From NCBI GenBank assembly GCA_009676745.1, contig CP046062.1, forward strand, positions 1,225,501 to 1,289,500: DNA of 64,000 bases, read 5' to 3'. Below the pieces are notes generated by a model. The model saw nothing but the letters and a program-made list of their open reading frames with translations. It ran no database searches and was not told the origin of the DNA. This DNA is from Leuconostoc mesenteroides subsp. mesenteroides. Lineage in GTDB: Bacteria > Bacillota > Bacilli > Lactobacillales > Lactobacillaceae. Shown here piece by piece: positions 63,493-64,000 of the stretch. The position numbers were made by a program, and so were the translations under genes. Each line of letters opens with the position of its first letter. Position 1 is the stretch's first letter.

Positions 63493-64000
63493 ATGATACC
63501 TATAATTTTAGATATGGATCCAGGGATGATGATGCCGTTGCTTTATCGATTGCGCTTAGCAATCCTAGTATTGATATCAAGTTGCTGACAAGCGTTGCGG
63601 GGAATGTTAGTGTTGATAAAACAACCAATAATTTATTAAAGTTACTAACATTTTTTCATCAAACACAGATTCCAGTTGCAAAAGGCGCCGCTGCACCATT
63701 GAAAAAAGAGTTCTCTGATGCTGCTTATATTCATGGTGAATCAGGTATGCCTGGATACGAATTCCCCCAAGTAACGAAAAAAGCGATTAAATTAGATGCA
63801 GTTACTGCAATGGCTGAAGAACTGGAAGGAGCCACTACACCACTGACTATTGTGGCTACTGGATCATATACAAACATCGCACGATTAATACAGAGATATC
63901 CAAGTTTACTTCATAAGATTGAAAAATTTATTTTGATGGGTGGCTCTTTGTCAGGCGGAAATGTATCTTCAGTTGCAGAATTTAATGTGTTCACTGATCC
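63493..64000 (+). pseudogene. Nucleoside hydrolase, frameshifted, cut by window end
   Basis: Starts behind AAAGGAG with MIPIILDMDPG in one frame and continues as DDAVALSIALSNPSIDIKLL in the next from 63528; the expected text GGGATGGATGATGCC lacks one G, so the break falls inside the Ca-binding DxDPGxDD motif. Downstream the family features are intact (KFILMGGSLSGGNVSSVAEF) and open to the window end. It would release ribose from the nucleosides brought in by NupC. Either a real inactivating deletion or a sequencing error; the intact remainder suggests it is recent. Confidence 0.85.

Overview
The window is a contiguous piece of chromosome from a low-GC Gram-positive lactic acid bacterium, most likely Leuconostoc or a close relative. 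This rests on gene content and order (phoH-ybeY-dgkA-era-recO, rbgA-rnhB, trmK-nif3), lactic-type regulatory signals (cre sites, extended -10 promoters), a lysine-type MurE, a menFDHC block, a short DnaE with a worn PHP domain, and a locus feeding pentose phosphates. The assignment is by recognition of families, not by database search. No insertion sequence, prophage, CRISPR array or rRNA was seen.
Layout. 1-4 kb: folC (cut by the window edge), dus, murE. 3.9-9.8 kb: lplA followed by the pyruvate dehydrogenase genes pdhABCD behind a cre-like site. 9.8-15 kb: hydrolase, membrane-bound glycerophosphodiesterase, secreted nuclease, then an intergenic stretch with a candidate small RNA and a tRNA(CAU), then an HdeD-type membrane protein. 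15-19.5 kb: topA, a YitT protein, a serine-rich membrane protein and a ThiD/PdxK kinase. 19.5-24.2 kb: menF-menD-menH-menC. 24-28 kb: TPR protein, cca, dfrA, degV. 28.1-29.8 kb: nucleoside hydrolase plus ECF S component under what looks like a preQ1-I riboswitch. 29.9-33.3 kb: SGNH hydrolase, ypmS, yozE, rbgA, rnhB. 33.3-36.6 kb (minus): thiamin/HMP ECF transporter ykoEFDC-like under a TPP riboswitch. 36.8-46.2 kb: trmK, nif3, pepT, yjzD, dnaE, pyk, amtB. 46.3-51.2 kb: phoH-ybeY-dgkA-era-recO-ansA. 51.2-56.4 kb: hom-thrB-aspartokinase (minus) divergent from thrC. 56.4-59.2 kb: glyA, cfa. 59.3-64 kb: a ribonucleoside locus (rpiA, rbsK, LacI-type regulator; divergent nupC and a frameshifted nucleoside hydrolase).
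How the parts work together. Lipoate capture (LplA) is co-transcribed with its main acceptor, the PDH E2. The thr genes form the aspartate-to-threonine branch. The men genes make the first stable menaquinone precursors. The end locus forms a path nucleoside -> base + ribose -> ribose-5-P -> ribulose-5-P, with the same 17-bp operator in front of both divergent units and a cre site between.
Most interesting: the preQ1-I riboswitch with hydrolase and transporter (queuosine salvage), a candidate CcpA-controlled small RNA at about 13868-14005, a hairpin bridging SD and start of era, probable leaderless starts of murE and cca, and the one-base deletion in the terminal nucleoside hydrolase.
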